Source of the DNA: Symsagittifera roscoffensis
Lineage: Eukaryota > Xenacoelomorpha > Acoela > Convolutidae
Direction of reading: 5' to 3'
Assembly: GCF_963678635.1 (NCBI RefSeq)
Contig: NW_026971721.1
Location: 28,159-92,158, forward strand
DNA: 64,000 bases
Position numbers and translations under genes: made by a program. The notes below the pieces were generated by a model that was not told where the DNA came from, did not search any database, and saw nothing but the letters and a program-made list of their open reading frames with translations. Positions 9,623 to 19,447 of the stretch are shown here, one piece after another. Positions within the stretch are counted from its first letter, which is position 1. Each line of letters opens with the position of its first letter.

Positions 9623-12600
9623 TCAGGCGATGCTCAAGTAGTACTTCTCGTGAAGATGCACCATTATCTCTGTTTCTGCAAAGACCACATGTAGGATAGC
9701 GTACAATTCCCTCGAGCTCAGTTTGCCCCTGTTTGGGTCGTACACCGGCATCGAGACCTCCACTATTCCTCTTTCAATCATGAAGTCACGTAGTCTTGTC
9801 AGTGCCAATATCACGTGTTCGGGATCAATTGTGTTTCTGTCGTTGACTCTCGTTACTAGGAAGCAGAGGTATTTGCCCGGGACTTGTGCCACTGACGGTG
9901 GAAGCGCTGCTATGCCTCCCAGTCCTGGCCTCTGTCTGAACAGAAACTCTACGTTCTGGTACTCTCTTTTGAAGCCAGCCTCCAATCTTGATTTGAAACT
10001 CATGTCCGCCGTGATGCAGATCGCGCTGGTCCTGTTTGACAGGATGAAGTCGCTATCCGTTATCATGATGTTCTCTGAGTATTCATTGGGTATTTCGAAT
10101 TTCGTTTTGAAATTCCTTCCAATGGTAGGCTCTGGTTCTTCTTCCTCCAGTTCCAATCCGCTTGTTTTCCTCACTTCCTTGAGCTCCTTTATCATCAAAT
10201 TTTCGGTGTGGGTAAGTCCTACCCCCACTCCCCGGACAAAAATATTTATCGACGTCCCCGTCGATGTAGTCGGGTCTGAATTGTCCTTGGGGATGTCCAG
10301 TGGCCTGTCTCTTGCTGTCCATCCGAAAAGAGGGTCCTCTGTCTTCATGTAATTTGCTGCTGATACATCGATTTGCTGAATGCTTTGTCCTTCGCGGCTC
10401 TCGTCTTTGACATCACGCATCCACTCTAGAATCCTCAAGTTCGTGTTCTCCCTCCTTTCTATTTCACTCTGCTCGAGATCCGTCTCCAATTCTGGCGTCG
10501 AGTAATCATCCTGCGGATAATGTCCACCATCGTCAATGACCTGCCATTCCTCTTCGGCTTCCAGTTCGCCTGCGCTTAGTAGTTCATCGCCCAACTTGTC
10601 TGGCTGTATCTTATCGATCAAGAAGTCATCCCCGTACCTATTGTACCTCATACCTGTTCGTTTACGATTGCCAGTCCTGGTTTCCGGTGGTGTTGGTCGA
10701 TCCGGCTCCATCCACTTCGGTACCTCGTTTTGCTCTGGGTCGTTCCAGTCTTCTTCTACAAATGAACCTGCATCCGACTCCACTTCTATCTTTTCGTTGT
10801 CGTCCAAACTCAAGTTCTCATTACCATCATTTTTCTCTCTAGTGCCTTTCTCATTCACTTCGCACGCTGGTTCCACCACCAGGTACTCAAGACCTTCGAT
10901 GTCTTTTGGTAGGCACCAGTCCTCCGGGGACGGGACGTGAGGCTTCAGATTTTCGTAATGTGCTGCTCGCCCTGTACTCAAGCGATAGAACCGTCCTTGT
11001 TGATGTACTTCCGTAATCATGAACGGTCCTCTCCATTTCTTGAGTAGTTTCTTTGTTCCCTTGGGCGGTATGACATTTTGGAAGACCCACACGTATTGGC
11101 CCACTTCGTATGGCTTTGCTCTTAGTATCTTTTCGTCATATTTCTTGCGTTGCCTCATTTGCGCTTGCGCCGTGTTTCTCCGACATAGCTCGTTTAGCTC
11201 TTGTTGTCTTTTGATCGCTTCCTTCACGTATGCTTGAGGTGACGTCCTCTTCCCCTCGTACTCCGGGTAGAAGAATGTTATAGGCATTGCCCTTTCCCTG
11301 CCTGTCAACATCATGAAAGGACTGATACCCGTCGTCGAGTGCTGAGTACTATTATAGGCTCCTACTACCTGTGGCAGGTATTTGTCCCAGTCCGTCATGT
11401 ATCTCGAGCAGTACACCCTGAGCATGTTGACCAGTGTCCTGTTCTGTCTCTCTACCAACCCATTGGTCTGTGGATGATAGGTCGTCGAGTGTGCTTGAGC
11501 AATGTGTGATCTCTTCATCAATTCTTTTGTCAAGTCCCCCACAAAAGCCTTGCCGTTGTCCGACTGGAAAGTCATTGGACAACCATACCGCGATATCCAA
11601 TGCGTTATCAGGTGATCACATGTCTCCTCTGCTGAGGCTGTCTGGCACGGAACCGCTTCCGCCAACTTAGTGAAGTGATCTATTATAACTAGTATTTGGT
11701 TATAACCCGACTCCTTCATGCAGATTTTCTGATGGTCTATCTGCACCACTTCATTGAATTCCGAACTTTCGACAGACTTGAGGGGAAACTTCATCTTCCT
11801 TGGGTCTTTTACTTGAAGGCATGCTAGGCAGGCATTCACCCATCTCTCGCAAGCTTTTCTCATTCCCGGCCAGTCGAACCTGTGAAGTATCCTTTGTTGT
11901 ACTTTATCTATCCCCTGGTGGCCCATCTGGTCGTGTGATCTGAAAAGCACCTCCGTTTGGTACAATTGTGGTAGTATGATGAGGTTGTGTTTGTGTAATA
12001 TTTTTTCCTCATCTCTTCTCTTGCACGCTACCACCCCTTCAGCTGTGTGATAAAGTAAGTCTCTCTTTTCTTTGTAGAACTGGCTCAAGATCTTGTAGCT
12101 GTCTTCCTCAAGTTCCCCCTTCTCCTTGACTCCCGAATGGATCCATTTGGAGAGGTTACTTGTCATTTTGTCATTCTTCTGGGCCCTTATTAGGTCAGAC
12201 AGCCTGTATCTCGCCTTAACGTGCTCCTTTAGCGCCATGATCTGTCCATTCATCTCACCAGGGTTGTGGATGTCATCGCTCAGTTTCACACATATCATCC
12301 TTTTCACGATTTTCATGTCGTCTTCTGGTACCAGATTCGTTCTGACGTTTGAGTTGCACGATAGTTCCCTTAGTGGTTTTCTTGAAACTGCTATTTTCTC
12401 GAGCTCTTCACCACCTCGTACCTCTTGTATTTCCAGATTGTACGTCCCTGAAGATGGATCCGTCTGTAATTCCCTGTCGTGCTGTCTTATCTTCTCTTCC
12501 GCCAGTATCATGCATAGACTGTCTTGGTCTTCGCTGCTCTCATCCGAGTCTTCATCCCATTCTTCACGCTCCCCGGACAATTTCCCTTCTCCGGTTTCGT

Positions 12601-15600
12601 CTTCTTCCATGAATCTGGACCACTCCCCGGACTCTTGATCTAGTCCCAGGTGTTCAACTTCTTCTCTGAATGTTACTTTCTTATCCCTGACTTTTGTCTG
12701 CTCCAGAATTTTTTCGGGGATTTTTTCAACTAGTGATCGCACAACTTCCTTGCTATCAGTGATGCTTCCTTTTGAGACGTCAGTATTGTTCACTGTTTCT
12801 TCGCTCCGAAGTATGGTTAGTTCCGGTGCCTCCTGACCTTTCCCTTGGATCACGGGCTTGTCATCTGATAGTTTCTCAAGCAACCTCATTAAGTCTTCAT
12901 CTATTCGGACCGTTCCCTCCTCTACCTGGATGAGATCATAACCTTTTGCCTTGAGTGTTTCCCTCACGATCTTGGACTTGAGCATTATTCCTATCGGAAT
13001 CCCTCTGCTTTTCTTCAAGATGGTCTTTTCAAGAGGCTCTTTCGGCAATTCGGGATGATCTTCAATCGGTTTGCCTGATTTGTCCAGCCATCTCGTGAGT
13101 GGAAGACTGTCGTACGTTTCTTTGTCCATAAAGGAGAAGCCGTCTTTGATCTCAGGTCTGTCCGCCTCTCTTTGTTCTTGCCTCTCGTAGAACTCCGTCT
13201 TCTTACTCAAGCTGTCAGCATTTTGATGTTTATCTCGTGTTCTGTGCTCAATTATCATGTTGTATCCATCCAAGCGAACTATCCACCTCCCAATATAGCT
13301 CTGGTCCATTGAGTACGTTTTCAGCCAGCTTAGTGCTCGGTTGTCGACTCGCAGCTTGAAGGGCTCACTGCCTAAGTATGCTCTGTATTTTTCGACAAAG
13401 GTGACCACCGCGAACATCTCTGCTTTCGGTGCTCCGTACTTCATTTCTGTGTCACTTAGGACCTTGCTCCCGTATGCTATTGGTCTCAAAACTGTCTTCC
13501 CATTCCATTCTTGTTCTTGATGGAGAATCCCAGAAATAGCGACTACTGACGCATCCGTGTCTAGCACGTACATCCCCTTCTCAGTCGGCATACCCAGTAC
13601 TGGTGCCTCACACAGCTCTTTCTTTATTCTCTGGAATGACTCTTCTGCCGCGTTGTTCCACGTGAACTTCTTGCCCTTATGTCTCATTAATTGTTGCATC
13701 GGGTATACCTTGTCCGCATAGCCCTTGATGAATTCTCTATAATAGTTGGCGAAACCCAGGAAGCTCATCAGCTGGTGTTCCGTCTTCGGTGATTTCCAGG
13801 TTAGGACTGCTTCCACGGCGTCTGGGTCAGGTCTGATACCGTGTTTATCTACCATCCTGCCCAAGTATTTAATCGAGTCCTTGAGTATCTCGCACTTTGA
13901 TGGTTTACACTTCAGCCCCGATCTTTTCATGCACGCGAACACCTCGTCAAGCCTCTCGATGTGGTCTTCTAGTGTTGGCGTTGCTATTACCACGTCGTCC
14001 ACGTAGCACATTACCAGGTTGCCGTACTTCTTCGTCACGCCTATCAACGCGTGTGCCATCAGCCGCTGAAACGTGGCTGTTGCATTGCAGAGTCCAAACG
14101 GCATCCGTTTCCATTGAAACAGACCCAACTCGCAGGCGAACCCTGTCTTGTCCCTGTCTTGCTTCCTTAATGGTACCTGCCAAAAGGCCGAGCCTAAATC
14201 AAGAGTCGTAAAAAATTTCGCATCACCTAACTTCGAGAGGCTCTCATCAATTCTAGGTATGGGATAGGCATCCTTCACCGTGACGGAGTTCAGGTATCGA
14301 AAGTCACAACAAAACCTTAACTGGTCGCCTTTCTTTTTGGCCATCACTACTCCACACGCCCACGGTGACTTGGATGGTTCTATCATGTCATACTCTAGTA
14401 ACGTTTCGATTTCTTTTCTACACGCGTCCGATTTGTGTGGGGTCATGCGCCTCGCCCCCTCCCTGTGTGGTACCGCGTTTTCCTCAAGTTCTATTTCATG
14501 TTCAACAAAATTACAACACCCGATATCCGCCTTATGCCTTGAAAAAACCTCCTCGTTCCGCTCTAGTACGTCCTTGATAGCTTCGAGCTGTTCATCTTTC
14601 AGTTTGCCCCTTAAATGTTCAATCTCCGGCAGAACCGGTTTATCAGTTTGCATTTCATCTGGTGTGGGTCGCTCTGGAAAGTTTGAACAGCTCGAAAGCC
14701 CATCGTCCGTTTCTGACTTAAGTGATTTGATAAGACCTGAAGAATCTTTTATTCTCTGCAATCGTCTCAAGATACAAATTTTGTCCCTGTGGTTGGGACA
14801 ATCAACAACTTCATTTTGTTTTGAGTTTTCAATTGTTTCATATCGAGTTTTAACCGGTAAAGCATATCCCAGCTTCCTCCCTCTCTGTATCGTGATCGGT
14901 ATATCAAGGGTATTCAACAAGACACTGACGCAGAGGCCGCTCTTCGTTATCGAAAATGATCTTCCTAAAACAGCAGCGCTTTGACTATTAGGATTTGGAA
15001 CTATACACACTTGCTTGTTGTCACTTAGTTCATTATAATTTTTCATCCTCAAGCTTACGATTGCCGCTTCATTAGCTTTTAACCTCACTCTCCTACTCAA
15101 GAATACCGGTGCTTTGTTTTCATTCGCCATTATTAAATTGACCGGTTTGATTGCGTACCTCCTATCCGGGTTCCGTATCCTGAACATTGCATTATTTAGA
15201 TCAATCGTTACGTCGAAATTCCTGATGAAGTCTCTGCCCAAAATGAATTGGTCAGATTCATCTAGGTTTTCTACCACGATGAAGCTCATCCACAGGTTAC
15301 GTTCCCCCAAATTGAGGGCTATTATCGGCGTCCTGCCCAACACCCGAAGGGCCCCTTTGTTTGCAGCTGACAGCCGTATTCTCGAGTCTATCAAGTCACC
15401 TTTGTCAAAGCCCATCTTTTCCCATGTTTCGATTGGTATGACGCTCAAGACTGCTCCCGTGTCGAGTAATCCACGTAACTGAGTCTTTTTGCCATTTATG
15501 TCTAGCACGTGCCCTGTCACGTCTGCTTCCGTCCCGATGTGCATTGCATCTTCTTCGAGCATAGCACAGTGTCCAATCGATCTTACTTTCAATTCTTCTT

Positions 15601-18430
15601 TCCCTACATAGATTTGTCCAATTAGGTCTTCGTCGCATGTTATCATCGTCTTGGTATAGATGTTGATTCCATCTATATTTAGCATGACCTCGTGTGGACC
15701 ATAAGCTTCAGTGTACCTATTATCAACACGTACCGATTTGCTGCCCCCTCTCGTGAGTAGTGCCCTGAGCGCTCTAGAAGTCGTTTGTGGACTTATTCCA
15801 CTCAAGTAGTCTGCATACACGTCAATGTGCATTATCGTCTGGTCGCTCGGCTCGCTCAAGTTTCTGGTTACCTCGTGTCCGCCCACTGTGATTATCGACA
15901 TTATTCTTGCTCCGATTTTCGATATTCCAAAAGGTTTACCTGTCACCATTTTCACGGTGTTACAATTCCCGGTCTTCATTGAGCCCGTTCTAGCCTCTGG
16001 TATTGAGTTCGATCCGGTTAATGCTTCGTTAAAATTCTGTCTTTCGATCTCCAACTTTAGTCGTTGCTCTATTTCTTTCGCAGCCAGATCTTGTTTCACT
16101 TTGGCAATTGCTTCCGTCGCCGCTTTCTCATAATTTATCTCTAGAGAGCTTCCGGCCGCGGACTCTAACGCACCGCTAACATGTGTAACAGCTTTCACTG
16201 TCTTCGTCGGCAATTCGGTGTTTGGTGCCCCCAAGTTCCTAGATTCAAACTCGTTTTGCCTGTTCCGCTGATTCTGCACCGCCGCTAATGCCAACTTATG
16301 TTTGGGGTGATTCTGGTCCTTGACCGCTTCCCAGAACAAGGGACAATCCATTCTGAAGTGCCCCTCCTGGTTACAGAAGAAGCATCTGGCGCCTATCTTG
16401 ATGATTAAGCCATTATAGTACTCGTGTTCCTCCATCTGGCTCATATCCTCTTCATCCGGTGCATAACCTAGGCTCTTCATGCCTTGTTTGTACGTTGTGC
16501 AGTCAGCCACATGATGATCCGCTGACCCGCAGTTCGCGCATGATCTGCGCTTGTCCATATCATCTCTAGGTTTGTACCATGATGACCTCTGGGGTTGGCT
16601 TCCCCCTTGCGTGTTCCTGTTTTCGGAATATGAGTACTTCTTAGGTTTCATCAGCATGTATTCTCTTGATTTCTGTCTTATTTCTTCTGGGGTGGGTGCG
16701 CTGTCCTTCGACAATGTGTAGTATGTTGCTAACATTGTCCTTAAGTCATCACTTTTCACCCCATCGATGAACTTCGAGGCAATGCTAAAGTTCCGTCTAT
16801 TTGTCGACTCCTCTGGGTCACTCCTCCTTCTCAAGCTCTCGAGGTCATCTAGGAACCGATCTATTGACTCGTCGTCCCTCTGCCTTCTCTTTTCAAATCG
16901 CATCATCGCTTGGTGACCCTTCATGCCTGACCCGAATCGATTCAGCAATATCTCGAAGATCTTGTCCGCGGTGTCGCGTTCTTCCTCCTTCTTTGCGACC
17001 ACGCATTTTAATGCCGTTCCTTCCAAGTTGCTCAGTATGGCTGTACATGCTTGTCTTTCGTCACTCAAGTTGTCTTGTTCTAGATGTAATCTCATCACTT
17101 CCACCCAAGTGTCAATGCATCCATCGGAGTCGTCCTTGAATTCTTTTGGCTTCTTGAATGTCTTTCTTGATTTTCCCTCTCTCCTGTCGCTCGAGTCAGT
17201 GTTCCTCGTGGCGAAGGCCTCTAGAGTCCTGTTCATCATCTCCCAAGTGCTGGCCCATGTCATAGCATCCGGTCCTGTGTTGCTGTTAGCTGTTGAATCT
17301 CCCGGAGCAGTCGTTGTATTCGACGTTCCATTCTTCATTATTGTTTTCGCAGCTGTTGGTGCTATGCTTATCGCATCCCTGGTTAAGGGCAACGGTGTCG
17401 ATTGCCGTTTGTTCCTTTGTGGTTCTACAAAGTCAACTCTGGTGCTTTGCGTACGATCCGCTGCCGGTCTTTCTTGTGGAGTGGAACCTCTCAAGATTGC
17501 ATCCAACTTCGCCTGTATTGCACACGAACTCTCGGCTTGACTCTTGCTCATTGTGTCCATTCTCCTTTCCAGGCTCCCTAATTGGCTGTTGACATCATCA
17601 TATCGGTTCTTCAACTGTTGCATGTCTGTTTTGATGTTCTTTTCTCGTTCTTCATTGGTGGCTTCTACCTTATCTGACATTTCCTTGAGTCTCTCATCTG
17701 TTGCCTTAGCTAGGTTAAAATAACTGTCTAGATACTCGTGCTTGTTGTATCTTATCTCCTTTTTTATCACCTCTCTGTCTTCTTCACTGTGCTTAAGTCT
17801 TTTGTCAATCTGATTTAATTTCGCCAACAAGTCACCCAGCTCAATGGTAGTCTCTTCATGGTCAGCTGTCGGTCTCTCTTCGGCCGTAGCCTCTGCTTTA
17901 GCTTGTTCCTCTCTTGGATTGGCTTCTGAGGTCTTCGTGCTCACTGTCCCAAATGTTCGTGCTCTTTCTGCTTTTGGTTCTTCAGTCACGTTTTCTTTTG
18001 TTTTTATTCCGAACATTATTCCCAATTTTTCCGTAAAAGATGTCCTCTTTACTTGAGAGTCTTCTTTCACCGTTTCTTCGGTGTTGCCTATTGCATCTTC
18101 CGCGTCATCTATCGGTGAGAACTCTATGGGTTTCTGGTTCGGTTCCTCTGCATTGGGCATTGGAGTTGACTCTGTCGCCATCTTCCTTGTTTCATCCACA
18201 GTTTGATCGGGTGTCTCTAGATCAATCTCGATGGTGGGTTCTACTCGCTCCCCTTCCGTGCCCTCTTTCGCCCTGTTCTCCGCTGTACTCCTTGTGCTGA
18301 CCATGTTAACTGAAAAGTTCGTCTTCGTTATCTTTGGGCCCGTTGATGTCGTTCCGCGCAGCGATGAATTATATTTCGTGTTTGATCCACTTGACCTTTT
18401 TTCGAGCACCGGTACCCTACTCCGCCTCAT
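9623..18430 (-). CDS. gag-pol: Gag-pol polyprotein (2,935 aa) with C-terminal macrodomain-like tail
   Basis: One open frame. A downstream ATG at about 18302 (MVSTRSTAEN) is an alternative start. Residues about 193-310 form a coiled coil and 423-595 a retrotransposon gag/capsid region. CCHC knuckles CANCGSADHHVADC (about 630) and CFFCNQEGHFRMDC (about 680) follow. Aspartic protease motif is LLDTGA (about 991). RT shows TTLDLGSAFWQ and YVDD (about 1475); RNase H begins near YVLDTDAS (about 1626). A long acidic spacer of about 420 residues precedes the integrase zinc finger (HDQMGH...CLAC, about 2165) and catalytic core with D (QIDHQ, 2232), D (QSDNG, 2290) and E (VERQN, 2327). GPF in a GPY/F module is near 2470. 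After an acidic linker, residues about 2785-2935 resemble TARG1/OARD1-type macrodomains. All enzymatic motifs of pol are intact, so the protein could be functional. Confidence 0.95.
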   Translation of the reverse strand: MRRSRVPVLEKRSSGSNTKYNSSLRGTTSTGPKITKTNFSVNMVSTRSTAENRAKEGTEGERVEPTIEIDLETPDQTVDETRKMATESTPMPNAEEPNQKPIEFSPIDDAEDAIGNTEETVKEDSQVKRTSFTEKLGIMFGIKTKENVTEEPKAERARTFGTVSTKTSEANPREEQAKAEATAEERPTADHEETTIELGDLLAKLNQIDKRLKHSEEDREVIKKEIRYNKHEYLDSYFNLAKATDERLKEMSDKVEATNEEREKNIKTDMQQLKNRYDDVNSQLGSLERRMDTMSKSQAESSCAIQAKLDAILRGSTPQERPAADRTQSTRVDFVEPQRNKRQSTPLPLTRDAISIAPTAAKTIMKNGTSNTTTAPGDSTANSNTGPDAMTWASTWEMMNRTLEAFATRNTDSSDRREGKSRKTFKKPKEFKDDSDGCIDTWVEVMRLHLEQDNLSDERQACTAILSNLEGTALKCVVAKKEEERDTADKIFEILLNRFGSGMKGHQAMMRFEKRRQRDDESIDRFLDDLESLRRRSDPEESTNRRNFSIASKFIDGVKSDDLRTMLATYYTLSKDSAPTPEEIRQKSREYMLMKPKKYSYSENRNTQGGSQPQRSSWYKPRDDMDKRRSCANCGSADHHVADCTTYKQGMKSLGYAPDEEDMSQMEEHEYYNGLIIKIGARCFFCNQEGHFRMDCPLFWEAVKDQNHPKHKLALAAVQNQRNRQNEFESRNLGAPNTELPTKTVKAVTHVSGALESAAGSSLEINYEKAATEAIAKVKQDLAAKEIEQRLKLEIERQNFNEALTGSNSIPEARTGSMKTGNCNTVKMVTGKPFGISKIGARIMSIITVGGHEVTRNLSEPSDQTIMHIDVYADYLSGISPQTTSRALRALLTRGGSKSVRVDNRYTEAYGPHEVMLNIDGINIYTKTMITCDEDLIGQIYVGKEELKVRSIGHCAMLEEDAMHIGTEADVTGHVLDINGKKTQLRGLLDTGAVLSVIPIETWEKMGFDKGDLIDSRIRLSAANKGALRVLGRTPIIALNLGERNLWMSFIVVENLDESDQFILGRDFIRNFDVTIDLNNAMFRIRNPDRRYAIKPVNLIMANENKAPVFLSRRVRLKANEAAIVSLRMKNYNELSDNKQVCIVPNPNSQSAAVLGRSFSITKSGLCVSVLLNTLDIPITIQRGRKLGYALPVKTRYETIENSKQNEVVDCPNHRDKICILRRLQRIKDSSGLIKSLKSETDDGLSSCSNFPERPTPDEMQTDKPVLPEIEHLRGKLKDEQLEAIKDVLERNEEVFSRHKADIGCCNFVEHEIELEENAVPHREGARRMTPHKSDACRKEIETLLEYDMIEPSKSPWACGVVMAKKKGDQLRFCCDFRYLNSVTVKDAYPIPRIDESLSKLGDAKFFTTLDLGSAFWQVPLRKQDRDKTGFACELGLFQWKRMPFGLCNATATFQRLMAHALIGVTKKYGNLVMCYVDDVVIATPTLEDHIERLDEVFACMKRSGLKCKPSKCEILKDSIKYLGRMVDKHGIRPDPDAVEAVLTWKSPKTEHQLMSFLGFANYYREFIKGYADKVYPMQQLMRHKGKKFTWNNAAEESFQRIKKELCEAPVLGMPTEKGMYVLDTDASVVAISGILHQEQEWNGKTVLRPIAYGSKVLSDTEMKYGAPKAEMFAVVTFVEKYRAYLGSEPFKLRVDNRALSWLKTYSMDQSYIGRWIVRLDGYNMIIEHRTRDKHQNADSLSKKTEFYERQEQREADRPEIKDGFSFMDKETYDSLPLTRWLDKSGKPIEDHPELPKEPLEKTILKKSRGIPIGIMLKSKIVRETLKAKGYDLIQVEEGTVRIDEDLMRLLEKLSDDKPVIQGKGQEAPELTILRSEETVNNTDVSKGSITDSKEVVRSLVEKIPEKILEQTKVRDKKVTFREEVEHLGLDQESGEWSRFMEEDETGEGKLSGEREEWDEDSDESSEDQDSLCMILAEEKIRQHDRELQTDPSSGTYNLEIQEVRGGEELEKIAVSRKPLRELSCNSNVRTNLVPEDDMKIVKRMICVKLSDDIHNPGEMNGQIMALKEHVKARYRLSDLIRAQKNDKMTSNLSKWIHSGVKEKGELEEDSYKILSQFYKEKRDLLYHTAEGVVACKRRDEEKILHKHNLIILPQLYQTEVLFRSHDQMGHQGIDKVQQRILHRFDWPGMRKACERWVNACLACLQVKDPRKMKFPLKSVESSEFNEVVQIDHQKICMKESGYNQILVIIDHFTKLAEAVPCQTASAEETCDHLITHWISRYGCPMTFQSDNGKAFVGDLTKELMKRSHIAQAHSTTYHPQTNGLVERQNRTLVNMLRVYCSRYMTDWDKYLPQVVGAYNSTQHSTTGISPFMMLTGRERAMPITFFYPEYEGKRTSPQAYVKEAIKRQQELNELCRRNTAQAQMRQRKKYDEKILRAKPYEVGQYVWVFQNVIPPKGTKKLLKKWRGPFMITEVHQQGRFYRLSTGRAAHYENLKPHVPSPEDWCLPKDIEGLEYLVVEPACEVNEKGTREKNDGNENLSLDDNEKIEVESDAGSFVEEDWNDPEQNEVPKWMEPDRPTPPETRTGNRKRTGMRYNRYGDDFLIDKIQPDKLGDELLSAGELEAEEEWQVIDDGGHYPQDDYSTPELETDLEQSEIERRENTNLRILEWMRDVKDESREGQSIQQIDVSAANYMKTEDPLFGWTARDRPLDIPKDNSDPTTSTGTSINIFVRGVGVGLTHTENLMIKELKEVRKTSGLELEEEEPEPTIGRNFKTKFEIPNEYSENIMITDSDFILSNRTSAICITADMSFKSRLEAGFKREYQNVEFLFRQRPGLGGIAALPPSVAQVPGKYLCFLVTRVNDRNTIDPEHVILALTRLRDFMIERGIVEVSMPVYDPNRGKLSSRELYAILHVVFAETEIMVHLHEKYYLSIA

Positions 18431-18660
18431 TATTTCTATTTACAACTGCTCCTATTTACAATTTTATTATATACACGATTCTATTCTAAGGGTAAAAAAA
18501 AATATTTTTTGTGGTAACAAATTCTGTACAACGTGTTAAAAACCTTATCCAATTCTCTTTCTTAAACCTCCGAAAAACTTTCCTTAATTTGGTCTTAACC
18601 GTACCTATTTCGATTTGTCTTATTCTGTCTTAAGACACACTTGTTGTGATTCTACTTCAA

Positions 18661-18668
18661 TTTTTATA
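18661..18668 (-). promoter_or_regulatory. TATA-like box upstream of gag-pol
   Basis: Minus-strand GGTATAAAAATTG lies about 230 bp upstream of the gag-pol ATG and immediately downstream of the minisatellite. In this position it could be the core promoter, with the minisatellite acting as upstream U3-type sequence. Positional inference only; the 18431-18660 interval has no other recognisable feature. Confidence 0.3.
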
Positions 18669-18671
18669 CCG

Positions 18672-19447
18672 TCCCAAGACTATTCGTCACTATCACAGTA
18701 CTCTCCGCTAGTGTCCTAAGACCCTTGTACCAAGACTACTGTCCCAAGACTAGTGTCCCAAGGCTAGTGTCCCAAGACTACTGTCCCAAGACTACTGTCC
18801 CAAGACTAGTGTCCCAAGGGTAGTGTCCCAAGACCAGTGTCCCAAGGCTAGTGTCCCAAGACTAGTGTCCCAAGGCTAGTGTCCCAAGACTACTGTCCCA
18901 AGACTAGTGTCCCAAGGGTAGTGTCCCAAGACCAGTGTCCCAAGGCTGGTGTCCCAAGACTACTGTCCCAAGGCTAGTGTCCCAAGACTACTGTCCCAAG
19001 ACCAGTGTCCCAAGACCAGTGTCCCAAGGCTAGTGTCCCAAGACTAGTGTCCCAAGACCCTTGTCCCAAGACCACTGTCCCAAGACCACTGTCCCAAGAC
19101 CCTGTCCCAAGACCACTGTCCCAAGACCCTGTCCCAAGACCACTGTCCCAAGACCCTGTCCCAAGACCCTGTCCCAAGACCACTGTCCCAAGACCCTGTC
19201 CCAAGACCCTGTCCCAAGACCCTTGTCCCAAGACTACTGTCCCAAGACCCCGTCCCAAGACCACTGTCCCAAGACCCTGTCCCAAGACCACTGTCCCAAG
19301 ACCACTGTCCCAAGACCACTGTCCCAAGACCCTGTCCCAAGACCACTGTCCCAAGACCCTGACCCAAGACCACTGTCCCAAGACCCTGTCCCAAGACCAC
19401 TGTCCCAAGACTGCTCTGTCCCAAGACTTCTTCGGTACTGTCCCAAG
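18672..19447. repeat. Minisatellite of about 50 units, core TGTCCCAAGAC
   Basis: Head-to-tail array of 12-15 bp units sharing TGTCCCAAGAC followed by TAGTG, TACTG, CACTG or CCTG. The proximal part (to about 19050) mixes AGACTAGTG and AGGCTAGTG units; the distal part is almost pure AGACCCTG / AGACCACTG. The array lies upstream of gag-pol. Long ORFs on both strands through it (for example a repeated SQDPVPR pattern) are artefacts of the periodicity. Variant blocks suggest unequal exchange within each half. Confidence 0.95.
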
